From Encephalitozoon hellem ATCC 50504 (taxonomy: Eukaryota > Microsporidia > Unikaryonidae): a stretch of DNA of 64,000 nt. The number at the start of each line of letters is the position of its first letter. Position 1 is the first letter of the stretch. This document shows, in pieces, positions 30,701-38,693 of this stretch. Under the pieces are notes generated by a model, which was given only the letters and a program-made list of their open reading frames with translations, was not told where the DNA came from and searched no databases. The position numbers were made by a program, and so were the translations under genes. The stretch covers positions 97,585 to 161,584 of the forward strand of contig NC_018468.1 of the NCBI RefSeq assembly GCF_000277815.2, in the 5' to 3' direction.

Positions 30701-30829
30701 GAATTGTTTGATGGCAAAACCTTCCAACCTGTTGACTCGAGGATCAGGATTGGATTCAACTTCTGTGCAGACCACAAAAGCCTGAAAATCAAGAAAAAGG
30801 GGATTTTGAGTGACTTCTTTGGATTCTGA
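27776..30829 (+). CDS. tricalbin/extended-synaptotagmin-like lipid transfer protein
   Basis: 1017 residues. The N-terminal cytosolic part is followed by a hydrophobic hairpin (about 55-100, two spans: IPGLIFVGSVAGYIIG and LFFVGYVIFFVY). An SMP domain follows (about 120-320: VEWLNYAVKKFWEVAEP, ISYISMDGN, ARVGTRNGIGINLPILVKEL, and the closing PGLSRWIRSIINSSLATTVV). The rest holds several degenerate C2 domains; the last (about 880-975) is clearest, with GYLEVYIKNG, DTYCKILVN and NPVFNESF. This is the layout of yeast tricalbins, which tether ER to plasma membrane and move lipids. Most of the Asp residues that bind Ca2+ are missing in the C2 loops I can locate. The ATG follows CCCTGA. Confidence 0.9.
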   Translation: MEEFSTTSNRREKLSKPLLPEDVPKRAVEPQLRIHERSVEEFQDILDMEPKEGLFFYIRIPGLIFVGSVAGYIIGKAGLSFVNLFFVGYVIFFVYNRKVERFTRSLKSLVYHSARKEKARNSGETVEWLNYAVKKFWEVAEPVISAEVYQQVNNELLKITPPFLNGLRLTEFTLGSRSPFIEGISYISMDGNTLAIEMEVAFVPLEISRDVVNYLEDDSKNWNSKIQLSARVGTRNGIGINLPILVKELFFKGRVRIVANLFSKNVFVKDVEVCLMDSPEFDFTLVPLKMVDIMDVPGLSRWIRSIINSSLATTVVNPNSITVDVDKISKDKGKTIGVVCLQILNLENEEDERLSVEIDVDGRVGYQTGYGEGKGIVYNEHFYMPIENVDSRIGLSLRSESRKTRRRNGSIFLKNLPLGKIEESARCDLYDPRRTFFNKTRLVKDEQTYSFLNTNLQFYPIQKERSNSGIIKMMLVGIEDLRGNKASKAYTYSTFCTVIVSPINREESSIPMGFIENTVSVTAMMVSGIIKTTGNAITNIIPGLETTTTRLLPSSKNTFYVFESKRIFGTNSPIYNESFTFFCRDIQVDVVSICVMNDKTNEVIGRVSIPVRDIHFNKKEKYKLNDAYSGRMELSFTIDYVDMVDKATKFVNYERMMKVSVDSMNEKGVYYAIFETNTDCFRMETFTSALPIKRTSYVPIQPQDALRFRLYKETINGDVFIGEDKISCRPCDGVRKEAFLLDEQISLTLSIEEEALRDYSGAPEEKNNVKVIQAKFGRFYGHSQEMFIEFSNKYGIIGASGFTRGGKLNDTFTFISGSEEIYAVVKSGDQTVNSTVGQCIIPKRALKERVMLNEQGLSVDMEVRIQGCSYKPPSMLKAGYLEVYIKNGSNIRPTQSPADTYCKILVNDTKVYTTKPVRKNSNPVFNESFIMEIDKTKDVFGIQVCDYNVSERNALLCYTEFSLHNLSEGFSEMEFELFDGKTFQPVDSRIRIGFNFCADHKSLKIKKKGILSDFFGF

Positions 30830-30867
30830 ATTAGATTCATTAAAACACAAATGAAGCATTTTATACA

Positions 30868-31266
30868 TTACTCCTCCTCCTTCCAGAGGCTGTTCAAGTC
30901 GTCAAGCCCCATTCTTTTATCCTTGAATATTCCGATCATCGCATCGATATAGCTTTCTTTGAAGGAGAGCCCGTAGCTCTTGAGAATCGTCTCCACATCT
31001 GATTTGTCTATGTATCCCTTCTGGCCTCTGTCCCAAGAGCTGAATACGTCCAGGCATCCTGCCTTCTTGTGCACCAGGGAGCCGAGGATGGAATTAAAGT
31101 CATCTCTTGTCACAACACTTCCTAGAGACTGTGTCAGTTGGGAAACCTGCTGGGGATTCACATCAAGAAACACAATGTCTATGAACTGCTTTAGAGCCTC
31201 AACAGTCATGCCATCGCCGCCACTTACCAAATCGTACACCTTATCCGACTCAATCCTCTCTATCAT
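30868..31266 (-). CDS. EF-hand-like protein (calmodulin/myosin light chain type)
   Basis: 132 residues, two lobes of helix-loop-helix units. The clearest loop (in FSSWDRGQKGYIDKSDVETIL) keeps Gly at position 6 and Ile at position 8 but lacks acidic residues at positions 3 and 5, so Ca2+ binding is doubtful. The remaining loops are more degenerate. Size and degeneracy are like essential or regulatory myosin light chains (Cdc4/Mlc1 type) or calmodulin-like adaptors. The family is supported; the partner is not known. It ends 38 bp from the convergent end of the tricalbin-like gene. Confidence 0.72.
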   Translation of the reverse strand: MIERIESDKVYDLVSGGDGMTVEALKQFIDIVFLDVNPQQVSQLTQSLGSVVTRDDFNSILGSLVHKKAGCLDVFSSWDRGQKGYIDKSDVETILKSYGLSFKESYIDAMIGIFKDKRMGLDDLNSLWKEEE

Positions 31267-31515
31267 ATGGGCCTGTCTGCAACCAAAAACAATGGGAGGC
31301 CTGCCGCATTCTCAGAATTGTCACTGCCATTCCATGACGGGAGTCGAGTCGAATATGATATATTAGGGCAATAGATAGGCCATTACACCATGAAATTGAC
31401 AACTTTCGGATGAAATATTTCTAACTTTTTAAGTGTTAAATGAATTCTATATATGGAAAAAGAACAGAAATTCCTTGCATTTCCAAATATAAATAAAGCC
31501 TAAACAGCAGGTTCA
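31267..31515. promoter_or_regulatory. intergenic region upstream of EnP2
   Basis: 249 bp between two divergent genes, unusually long here. The half nearer the spore wall gene is very AT-rich (ATATTTCTAACTTTTTAAGTG, then TATATATGG and AAATATAAATAAAGCC just before the ATG). A longer upstream region fits a stage-regulated spore wall gene, but no specific operator is recognised. Confidence 0.35.
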
Positions 31516-32145
31516 ATGGTTAGAAAGAGTTTGTACATTTTGGCTGCTGCCGGGGTAGGAATCATAAAGGCCACCACTAACAACGGGGGGCTCTACATAC
31601 CCAGTAGTGTCTTGCAGGACCTAGGAAATACTAGTGGATGCCTTATGGTTACAGAGTCAGGAGATGGGAACTTCAGTATTGTGCCTAGTGGGAGTCCTGT
31701 GTATATTGAGCAACAGAATGGGCACGCCGAAGTGAGCTGGTCTCCTTTGGTTGGAGGAAATAGAGCAGTGCCTGTATATGCACCCAGTGCACAAGAAGTA
31801 AGAGAGAGCATCCCTTCTGCATCTGGCTTAGAGATAGTTCAGTACACTGCACCCCAGCAGGAAGGATTCGTCTCTTCTTCTACGCCTGTGGTTGCAGTTG
31901 TTGAGGAGGTTGTGCCTGTTAGTGGCGTTGCTGTATCTTCTACCTCTTCTACACCTGAAACAAAGAGTACTGGCACCACTACCACTGCTGTAGGAGCCAC
32001 TGGTGACAAATCAAAGACTACAACAGGAACTACAAGCGACAAGAGTAAGAGTAGCTCATCCTCCTCTTCAAAAAAGAAGAAGGGTGCTAAGAGCATTATG
32101 GCACTTGGAGCAGTTCTAACTACAGCATTGTTCTCAATCTTGTGA
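31516..32145 (+). CDS. EnP2: endospore/spore wall protein EnP2 (SWP3)
   Basis: 209 residues. It has a short signal peptide (SLYILAAAGVGIIKA), a middle domain with one Cys, and from about residue 120 a Ser/Thr/Val-rich tract with TSSTSSTPETKSTGTTTT-like repeats suited to O-glycosylation. A Ser run and the basic KKKKGAK cluster follow, with a hydrophobic C-terminal tail (IMALGAVLTTALFSIL) fitting a GPI-anchor signal. Layout, size and position between CDC48 and septin/chitin synthase agree with EnP2/SWP3 of E. cuniculi (recalled as ECU01_1270), a GPI-anchored spore wall protein. Codon use in the Ser/Thr tail is biased towards TCT and ACT/ACC. The name is from memory of gene order and is probable rather than proven. 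Confidence 0.85.
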   Translation: MVRKSLYILAAAGVGIIKATTNNGGLYIPSSVLQDLGNTSGCLMVTESGDGNFSIVPSGSPVYIEQQNGHAEVSWSPLVGGNRAVPVYAPSAQEVRESIPSASGLEIVQYTAPQQEGFVSSSTPVVAVVEEVVPVSGVAVSSTSSTPETKSTGTTTTAVGATGDKSKTTTGTTSDKSKSSSSSSSKKKKGAKSIMALGAVLTTALFSIL

Positions 32146-32285
32146 TGTAAATAAATTTTCAAGCATCAACTTTATTTATAACTCCGCGGCATCCAGCAGT
32201 AATGGAGTATTTTTGAATGCCATTAAAAGCTAGCTCCCAGGGCTTTATAAGCAGATAGATTCCTGCTATTTGGAAGGAGGCGTAC

Positions 32286-33212
32286 TTATGTCCGAGCACA
32301 AGACAAGCTTGGTGCTAGGATTTCAATGAGCTCCGATAGCCACCTCCCAACTAATATCCCGCGTTCTTGGGCACACCCAACCACCTTGTCATGACTTATC
32401 TCAGAATCAACATCATATTCCATGGGACACTTGCCTGTAATGAGGCTGAACCCAAACACTGTAAGCCCGGCTTGGTGTGCAGTAATGGCCTCTCCCACCG
32501 CACTCATTCCAATGGCATCAACCCCTAGCTTATGTAACATCCGCGATTCAGAAACAGTTTCATAGCATGGCCCGCCAGCAATGGAAAGAACACCCTCTCT
32601 AAGGAAAGGCTCGATGCCAAGTCTTTGAGCAGCAACCTTTGCTTTTTCTCGAACCTCCTGTGAGTATACTTTGTCCATGGGAACAAACCTTGGCCCCCAC
32701 CTTTCGTCGTGGGCCCCAATTAGTGGGCTGACTCCACCATACCCAAGAAAATTAATATGATCCTTTACAATCATGATGTCGCCGATGTTATAGTCTGGAT
32801 TAATTCCCCCAACTGCATTACTGATTATAATGTGTGTTATTCCACAGAGCTTCATCATCCTGACGGGCATAGAACATGTGGATAGAGGATATCCTTCGTA
32901 ATAATGAAGCCTTCCTTGCATGCATATAACCTCTACACCACCCATCTTACCAGCGACAAGCTTGCCATCATGGCCTTGGACGGTACTAACAGGAAAATGA
33001 GGTATGTCCTTGTATCTTATCTCAACCTTTCCTGATAATTCCTTTGTTATTTCCCCCATTCCAGACCCACAGATAATGCCGACTTTTGGACTTATCTGTA
33101 TTCTCTTCATGACAAACTCAGAGATGTCCTTGACTAGTTCGTAAGTGTACTTTATGCTAGAATCATGGGAGCCGCTTCCGAAGCCTTTATTTGCTTTGAC
33201 TTCCGTAAACAT
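32286..33212 (-). CDS. PNP: purine nucleoside phosphorylase, animal type (horizontally acquired)
   Basis: 308 residues from ATG 33212 (the frame continues upstream to a GTG, not used). It is a trimeric animal-type PNP, cleaving inosine and guanosine with phosphate to base plus ribose-1-phosphate, for salvage of host purines. Phosphate site: ICGSGMG, His81 (VQGHDGKL), Arg101 (MQGRLHYYEG), SNAVGG. Purine site: Glu218 (CYETVSESR) and Met236 (AIGMSAVG). His274 matches human His257. Position 260, which aligns with human Asn243 that contacts the base, is Gly (LITGKC). PNP is reported in E. hellem and E. romaleae as acquired from an arthropod and absent from E. cuniculi. It sits between EnP2 and NudC, genes that would otherwise be neighbours. 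Confidence 0.96.
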   Translation of the reverse strand: MFTEVKANKGFGSGSHDSSIKYTYELVKDISEFVMKRIQISPKVGIICGSGMGEITKELSGKVEIRYKDIPHFPVSTVQGHDGKLVAGKMGGVEVICMQGRLHYYEGYPLSTCSMPVRMMKLCGITHIIISNAVGGINPDYNIGDIMIVKDHINFLGYGGVSPLIGAHDERWGPRFVPMDKVYSQEVREKAKVAAQRLGIEPFLREGVLSIAGGPCYETVSESRMLHKLGVDAIGMSAVGEAITAHQAGLTVFGFSLITGKCPMEYDVDSEISHDKVVGCAQERGILVGRWLSELIEILAPSLSCART

Positions 33213-33519
33213 CTTGGGATGCCATTGCACTCCTCTTAAATTAAATTAAAGCAAAGAAGGTTCCTTAAATATCCTAAACCACATCAGGCACGAGGATAGT
33301 TTCATGAAAACCGGGTGTGCAGGAGAGTTATAAGTTCAGTCGTGCATCTAGATGAATAAGCCGTGGATTCTGCGATTAGGAAAAGCCGAGCAGTTCATTC
33401 CATCTCTGCGCATCCCTCAGTAGGTACCAAGAGCCTGTAGAATTATTCTCTAAAGCCCTTACATTCTGTATATTTCGGACTTCTAGAGCAAAATTTTCTG
33501 TAGAGAAGCCCTGATAAAA
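33213..33519. other. gap between PNP and NudC, divergent promoters
   Basis: 307 bp, longer than most gaps here. Near the PNP start it is AT-rich (TTAAATTAAATTAAAG). In front of NudC it has TAGAGC...TAGAGAAGCCCTGATAAAA, with CCC 10 bp before the ATG. No tRNA, ORF of 60 codons or repeat was recognised. It may contain sequence brought in with, or altered by, the PNP insertion. Confidence 0.35.
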
Positions 33520-33927
33520 ATGCCTCAAGAAGCAAAGTATACATGGGATCAGGAGCTTAACGAGATCAACATCCGATTTCCAATGGTTGAGGGTGTGGAT
33601 AGTAGCTCAGTAAAGATAAGCGTCGTTGGTAGGAAAGTACTTATGAAGATACAGGAAGACGTAATAATGGATGGGGAATTCCTGCACGAAGTAGACTCCT
33701 CCAGCCTATGGTGGGTAGTTGATGGAGATACTGTTGATATAAATATAACAAAGAAAAGAAACGAGTGGTGGGACAGCTTACTAGTAGGGTCTGAAACTGT
33801 TGATGTGCAGAAGCTGGCTGAGGACAAGCATGCCGACATAAGCATGCTGGATCCCGAGGCAAGGGAGGTTGTGGAGAAGATGATGCACAACACAGGCAAG
33901 AAGGACTCGAGCGAGTTGTGTGATTAA
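33520..33927 (+). CDS. NUDC: NudC-like CS-domain protein
   Basis: 135 residues, essentially the CS (p23-like) domain plus the C-terminal NudC extension. It opens with YTWDQELNEINIRFPMVEG, continues with VKISVVGRKVLMKIQ, GEFLHEVDSSSLWWVVDGD and the hallmark RNEWWDSLLVGSE. It ends with LDPEAREVVEKMMHNTGKK, which matches NudC (DGETRSMVEKMM) rather than Sgt1 or p23. NudC acts as an Hsp90 co-chaperone in dynein/dynactin and nuclear migration pathways. The N-terminal coiled-coil of animal NudC is absent. Identification is good. Confidence 0.9.
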   Translation: MPQEAKYTWDQELNEINIRFPMVEGVDSSSVKISVVGRKVLMKIQEDVIMDGEFLHEVDSSSLWWVVDGDTVDINITKKRNEWWDSLLVGSETVDVQKLAEDKHADISMLDPEAREVVEKMMHNTGKKDSSELCD

Positions 33928-34002
33928 AGCTTATGGAATTGCAATGTTGTGTTTTTTCAGGTCCAAGGAAAATATTTCAAAAAATAAACACAGGAGGGGC
34001 TT

Positions 34003-36912
34003 ATGACGGCGAAGGAGATCAAAAGGATCATGGAGAAGGAGACTTCGAGGGTGAAGAGCCTCAGCTTCCATCCAAGCAAGCCTGTGATTATTTCTGGGCA
34101 CCACAGTGGGTCCATAAGGGCATGGGACTACCAAATGGGCGCCTGCATCCACGAATTTCTTGACCATGACGGGTCTGTGAGGGCTGTGTTATTTCATCCC
34201 CGAGGAGACTTTTTTGTGAGCGGAGGAGACGATAAGGTCATAAGAGTGTGGAGTTACACCGAAAGAAGGATCACAAACCGGCTCAAGGGGCATGAGGACT
34301 TTGTCAGGTCGTTAGACTTCCATCCAACAAAGCCATGGATTCTTAGTGCGTCTGATGATCAAACAATAATGGTATGGAATATGCTCACAGGAAAGCTCCT
34401 TGCAACTGCCAGGGGACATTGTCACTATGTGATGGCAGCCAGGTTTCTAGGAGAGGAGACTATTGTGAGCGGGTCCCTGGATCAATCCATAAGAATCTGG
34501 GACTGCAGAGGGCTGAAGGAAGGAAGTAAGAAGAACTCACTACTACCCGACATAGTCATAAAGCAGATTGTGGATGGACACGATAGAGGAATCAATACGA
34601 TTGCGGTCAAGGATCAAGTCTTCGTTAGTGGAGGAGATGATAGAGACATTAAGTGTTGGGAATGGTCGGATACATCTGTCTGGGAGAAAGAGGTTATGTA
34701 CAACCATCAAGGGCCTGTGACCGGGCTTTTGTGTGATGGAAAATACATATTGAGCTCTGGCGAGGACGGGCTGTTTTCGGTATACGACACAGAGGGCAGA
34801 AAGTCTGTTGAGTGCCGTACAGAAGGGAGGTATTGGTGTGTGGCTAGCAAAGAGAATTTGTACGCAGCAGGCCATGATTCTGGATTTGAAGTGTATCTTT
34901 ATTCTGAGCCGAAGATTGTCTGTGTAGACGGCGAGGGTCTCTTTTATTTGAGGGATTCCAAGATTTACTTCAGCGATTTCAAGACTGAGAAGATGCTCTT
35001 CAAGGTGAAAAAGGACGTGGTTTCTATTTGCTCCAAAAGTCCTTATCTTCTTGTACAGTACTACGATAGATTTGATGTTCTTATGGAAGGAAAGGTTATT
35101 TTGGGGGAATCTGGGGAGGGAGCCTTGTTTAGGAACTCGAATGGTGATATGGAGCTGATTGTAAAGAACGAGGATGGAGCCTTCAGAGGGGACATGAATT
35201 CAAAGAACAGAAGCCTTCTTTCTTCCTCCAAAGGAAGGCTGCTCAAGGGGAACGATGACTTCTTTTTCTTAGTTAATGGAAGAAGCATCACGATGTGCTT
35301 TGTTGAGGGGGAAGAAAGATCGTTCAGCATTCCCTTCAATCCAACAAAGGTGGCCTGCTCAAATGACAGGATATCGTTTATTGGGAGCAACGACATTCTG
35401 GTCTATGATCTTGACTTGAATCCTGTAAATAGCATCAATGAGATAGCCTCTATTGTGGATGGGTTTTTCTATGAAGACGTCTTTGTGTATGCAACTTACA
35501 GGCACCTAAAGTATGCGTTTGAAGATTCAGGGGTTCTGAAGAGTATTGAGAAGCCTATAGTTCCATTTGCTCTTGAGGAGGGAAAGGTCGTTTACTTCTT
35601 GTCTGATGACGGAATTGAATGCACCGATGTGGACTTAACAGAAATAAGATTCAAGAAGGCTGTTCTGACTGGAGAAGATGTTACTTCTCTGATCGAGGAA
35701 GGAACGATGCCTGGGCTTGCACCTCTCTCCTATCTTGTTAGGCAAAAGAAGGGGGCACTGGCCCTTCCGTACATTAGGGATAGTAGGCAGCGGTTTGAGC
35801 TCTGTCTCAGTGATGCGAGGTTAGATGAGTGCATGGAATATTGCATTGAGGAAGGAGACGGAGATATGAACAGGAGACTTGCAGATACGGCCATAAGGGA
35901 GTGTAGGGTAGATATAGCAGAAAGATGCCTTGAAAACATAAAGGAATGGAATATGTTGTTTATGCTTTATGTATGTTCGAAGGACAATGAGAAGATCAGG
36001 AGACTTGTGGATAAGGTAGACTCCGTCACAAAAAACATGATCATGATGTACTTAGAAGATGTTGAGTATTTCCAAAGGATTGGGGTGATTGGCAAGTATG
36101 AAGGTAGGAGCGAGGAGAAAGAAGCGGCCCTTGAGGATGAGGAGTGCAACCATATGGAGTCGGAGGCATCTGGTTCTCTCAGGCTCAAATCATCAGCCTC
36201 GAGTGATGCCCTACAAGAATATGAAAGCTATGAAAAGAACAGTTCCTTGCCTGAATATGAACCAAGCACACCTAGGACAAAAGAAGAGGGTATGGCTAAG
36301 GACCTTCCCTTTGATGAGAAATCTTTGGACGAGAGCGGCCGTTTTGAAACCTCTGAAGACTTAGATAAGATAATGGAGAAGGGGCTGTCTCTGACGACAG
36401 AAGGCAAGTTTGGAAGAGCTGTCGAGGCATTTCTGGCGGGGATTGTGAAAATTGCAATCTACATACGCGACAATAACGCAAGCGAAGCTTTTGTCGAGGA
36501 AAGAAGGAAAATAGGGTCATATCTCTCTGGGTTAGCTGTGGAAAAAATAAGAAGGAAGACGGAATCACCTCTAAAGAACATCATGATGGCTAAATACTTT
36601 TCTGAGCTTCCGCTTGAAAAGGAGCACCATGTCCTGGCGTCGTCTACTGCCATCATGGTTTTTAGAAAGAATGGGAATTTGAAGCAAGCAAAAGAGCTGG
36701 CGGTACTACTCAAAAAGGAAGGGGGTAACAGTAGAGCCATTGAGAAGGCAACAGAGGAAGTAGATCCAGAAGACAGGTACGAAGTTCCCGAGGGTGTATT
36801 CTGCCACGACATTCTCGAAATAAGGCCTGTTGCAAAAACATGTCTGCTATGCTTTGTCAGAAGCGCACACGGCGATGTATGTACAAGTTGCAGGATTGGT
36901 GTTCTCCAGTAA
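34003..36912 (+). CDS. COP1: coatomer alpha subunit (COPI)
   Basis: 969 residues. The first WD40 propeller is very well conserved (RVKSLSFHPSKPVIISGHHSGS, FVSGGDDKVIRVWSY, ILSASDDQTIMVWN, HCHYVMAARF), then a divergent second propeller and an alpha-solenoid region. A Ser/Glu-rich linker (about 700-790) precedes the C-terminal domain, which ends with CLLCFVRSAHGDVCTSC. It coats Golgi-to-ER vesicles and reads KKXX retrieval signals. At 969 residues it is about 20% shorter than yeast Cop1, mainly in the solenoid. The closing Cys pairs could bind zinc. Identification rests on the first propeller and is firm. Confidence 0.95.
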   Translation: MTAKEIKRIMEKETSRVKSLSFHPSKPVIISGHHSGSIRAWDYQMGACIHEFLDHDGSVRAVLFHPRGDFFVSGGDDKVIRVWSYTERRITNRLKGHEDFVRSLDFHPTKPWILSASDDQTIMVWNMLTGKLLATARGHCHYVMAARFLGEETIVSGSLDQSIRIWDCRGLKEGSKKNSLLPDIVIKQIVDGHDRGINTIAVKDQVFVSGGDDRDIKCWEWSDTSVWEKEVMYNHQGPVTGLLCDGKYILSSGEDGLFSVYDTEGRKSVECRTEGRYWCVASKENLYAAGHDSGFEVYLYSEPKIVCVDGEGLFYLRDSKIYFSDFKTEKMLFKVKKDVVSICSKSPYLLVQYYDRFDVLMEGKVILGESGEGALFRNSNGDMELIVKNEDGAFRGDMNSKNRSLLSSSKGRLLKGNDDFFFLVNGRSITMCFVEGEERSFSIPFNPTKVACSNDRISFIGSNDILVYDLDLNPVNSINEIASIVDGFFYEDVFVYATYRHLKYAFEDSGVLKSIEKPIVPFALEEGKVVYFLSDDGIECTDVDLTEIRFKKAVLTGEDVTSLIEEGTMPGLAPLSYLVRQKKGALALPYIRDSRQRFELCLSDARLDECMEYCIEEGDGDMNRRLADTAIRECRVDIAERCLENIKEWNMLFMLYVCSKDNEKIRRLVDKVDSVTKNMIMMYLEDVEYFQRIGVIGKYEGRSEEKEAALEDEECNHMESEASGSLRLKSSASSDALQEYESYEKNSSLPEYEPSTPRTKEEGMAKDLPFDEKSLDESGRFETSEDLDKIMEKGLSLTTEGKFGRAVEAFLAGIVKIAIYIRDNNASEAFVEERRKIGSYLSGLAVEKIRRKTESPLKNIMMAKYFSELPLEKEHHVLASSTAIMVFRKNGNLKQAKELAVLLKKEGGNSRAIEKATEEVDPEDRYEVPEGVFCHDILEIRPVAKTCLLCFVRSAHGDVCTSCRIGVLQ

Positions 36913-36999
36913 TAATAAAACACTATGGTATTTCTGCATTGTTGCTCCTCTTGATTAGCTCCAAAATTGAGATTCCTCTAGATAAGCCCTTGGGGTTCT

Positions 37000-38226
37000 A
37001 TGAACAACAAAAAGAAGGTGAAGCCAGACAAGAATTCGTACGGCGCTTTGAACCTTCCTCAAGAATTGATTCCAAGGATCATTGCTCATCTGAGTGTGAA
37101 GTACATAAAGAGATTAATGAGGTGTAACTCCCTTCTCTACACAAAGCTAAGAAACGACTTCTCACTGTGGAGGCTCTTTACGTCTGGGAGATATCCTTGC
37201 GTTTCCGGATACATCAGTGAGATTAGGAACAAATACACGCTGGTGAAAAACATATCTCGCTCCAGAAACGAAAGAAGTGTTGATTTTGAGACAAAGCAGT
37301 CTGATCTCACGTATATGCAGATAGACCGGGACAAGGTGATATGCTCTTCGGATGATCAGACCATAAAGATATTTGGGATGGATGGAAGGCTCGTAAGAAC
37401 ATTCATTGGGCACAAAGGAGGTGTGTGGACCTTCATGGTCAACAGCAAGTTTCTTGTGAGTGGAAGCACAGATAAGACGGCGCGGATCTGGGACTTGCAT
37501 ACTGGGTGCACGCTTTGCGTCCTTGTTGGGCACAAGTCTGTTGTCAGGTCTCTGAAGATGTATGAGGACTATATTGTAACTGGAAGCAGAGATTCGGAGA
37601 TAAGGGTCTGGAACTTCAGTGGGACATGTCTTAATGTGCTCAAGGGCCATACGATGAGTGTTAGGTGCATGGACATAAATGAGGCCTATCTTGTGAGCGG
37701 GTCCTACGATGGAAGTGTTGCTCTATGGGACTACAGAAAGGGAAGGCTCCTGAGATATTTAAAATCACATTCACTTAGAGTGTATTCTGTTTCTCTCTCG
37801 TCGAACTATGTAGCCTCTGGAAGCCTCGACTCCAGTGTGCATGTCTCGTCTCTCGATGGAAGGCTTCTGTGCTCATACAAAGTCCATCGGTCGCTGGTGA
37901 TCTGGCTCAAATTTGTGGGAAATGGGCGCTATCTACTCAGCTCTGGAGCAGACGGGATTTTGTGCAAGTGGGATATACTAGAAAATGCTCTTGTGTACAA
38001 GATCGAGGAGAACGGGCATATAACGGCACAGGCGGTGATTGAAGACCTGCTGATAGTTGGAACGAAGAGGGAGGTGAAGATATATAATCTGTTTAGTGGA
38101 AGATTTATCAGAACGCTGTTTTCTGCCTCCTCTTTAATAAGTAAGGTTGAGGTATCTGGAAGATGCATATCTATCGGATACTATTCGGACTCTGGTGCTT
38201 GCAGGCTCATAGTGTTTAACTATTAA
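37000..38226 (+). CDS. F-box/WD40 protein, Cdc4/Fbw7-like SCF substrate receptor
   Basis: 408 residues. An F-box lies at about 16-65 (LNLPQELIPRIIAHLSVKYIKRLMRCNSL), followed by seven or eight WD40 repeats, with clear GHKGGVWTFMVNSKFLVSGSTDKTARIWDLHTG-type units split by WD pairs (ARIWDL, IRVWNF, VALWDY, LCKWDI). F-box plus WD40 is the layout of Cdc4, Met30 and Fbw7, which bring phosphorylated substrates to the SCF ligase. The RBX1 gene at 5343-5621 encodes another SCF part. The N-terminal extension of Cdc4 is missing. Which substrates it binds cannot be read from the sequence. Confidence 0.9.
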   Translation: MNNKKKVKPDKNSYGALNLPQELIPRIIAHLSVKYIKRLMRCNSLLYTKLRNDFSLWRLFTSGRYPCVSGYISEIRNKYTLVKNISRSRNERSVDFETKQSDLTYMQIDRDKVICSSDDQTIKIFGMDGRLVRTFIGHKGGVWTFMVNSKFLVSGSTDKTARIWDLHTGCTLCVLVGHKSVVRSLKMYEDYIVTGSRDSEIRVWNFSGTCLNVLKGHTMSVRCMDINEAYLVSGSYDGSVALWDYRKGRLLRYLKSHSLRVYSVSLSSNYVASGSLDSSVHVSSLDGRLLCSYKVHRSLVIWLKFVGNGRYLLSSGADGILCKWDILENALVYKIEENGHITAQAVIEDLLIVGTKREVKIYNLFSGRFIRTLFSASSLISKVEVSGRCISIGYYSDSGACRLIVFNY

Positions 38227-38270
38227 GAAAACGGCCTGTGTAAGATAAGTGCAATAGGCTGCCCCCTGGA

Positions 38271-38618
38271 ATGATCCACAGGCAGGCATTAAGAAAAGAA
38301 GTCTCAAAGCCTCTGTACCACAGGCTTGCAGATGAGGCGCTGTCAAACCTGTCTGAGCATTTGGAAGACAACCTGTGCGATGGATATGCGGACTATAAAG
38401 ACGGAAATCTTCAAATCAAGGTTGGGAATGTTGGGGAATACATGTTCAACAAGCAGCCGGCGTCAATGCAGATATGGGCCTCGTCTCCGATAACAGGGCC
38501 CAGGAGGTTTGACATATACAGAAGCTACGAATGGATAGACACCAAGAACAATGTCACACTTAGCAAATATATCGAGGAGGAACTAAAAAAGATACATAGC
38601 AAACTAAATAGCGCATGA
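38271..38618 (+). CDS. YFH1: frataxin (mitosomal Fe-S assembly)
   Basis: 115 residues. One frataxin domain: the acidic helix [19 protein letters not shown], the strands [10 protein letters not shown] and [18 protein letters not shown], and [12 protein letters not shown], all near-identical to the family signature. Frataxin regulates cysteine desulfurase in Fe-S cluster assembly, in microsporidia within the mitosome. The N-terminus before the domain is only ~14 residues ([10 protein letters not shown]) and shows at most a minimal presequence. The gene starts 44 bp after the F-box gene, with GCCCCC just before the ATG. Identification is secure. Confidence 0.95.
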   Translation: MIHRQALRKEVSKPLYHRLADEALSNLSEHLEDNLCDGYADYKDGNLQIKVGNVGEYMFNKQPASMQIWASSPITGPRRFDIYRSYEWIDTKNNVTLSKYIEEELKKIHSKLNSA

Positions 38619-38693
38619 GTTCACATCTAGAATGCACTTGTGAGTAGAGGTATTCTATTCCACAAAGCTCTTTAATCACCATATCTTTAAAAT

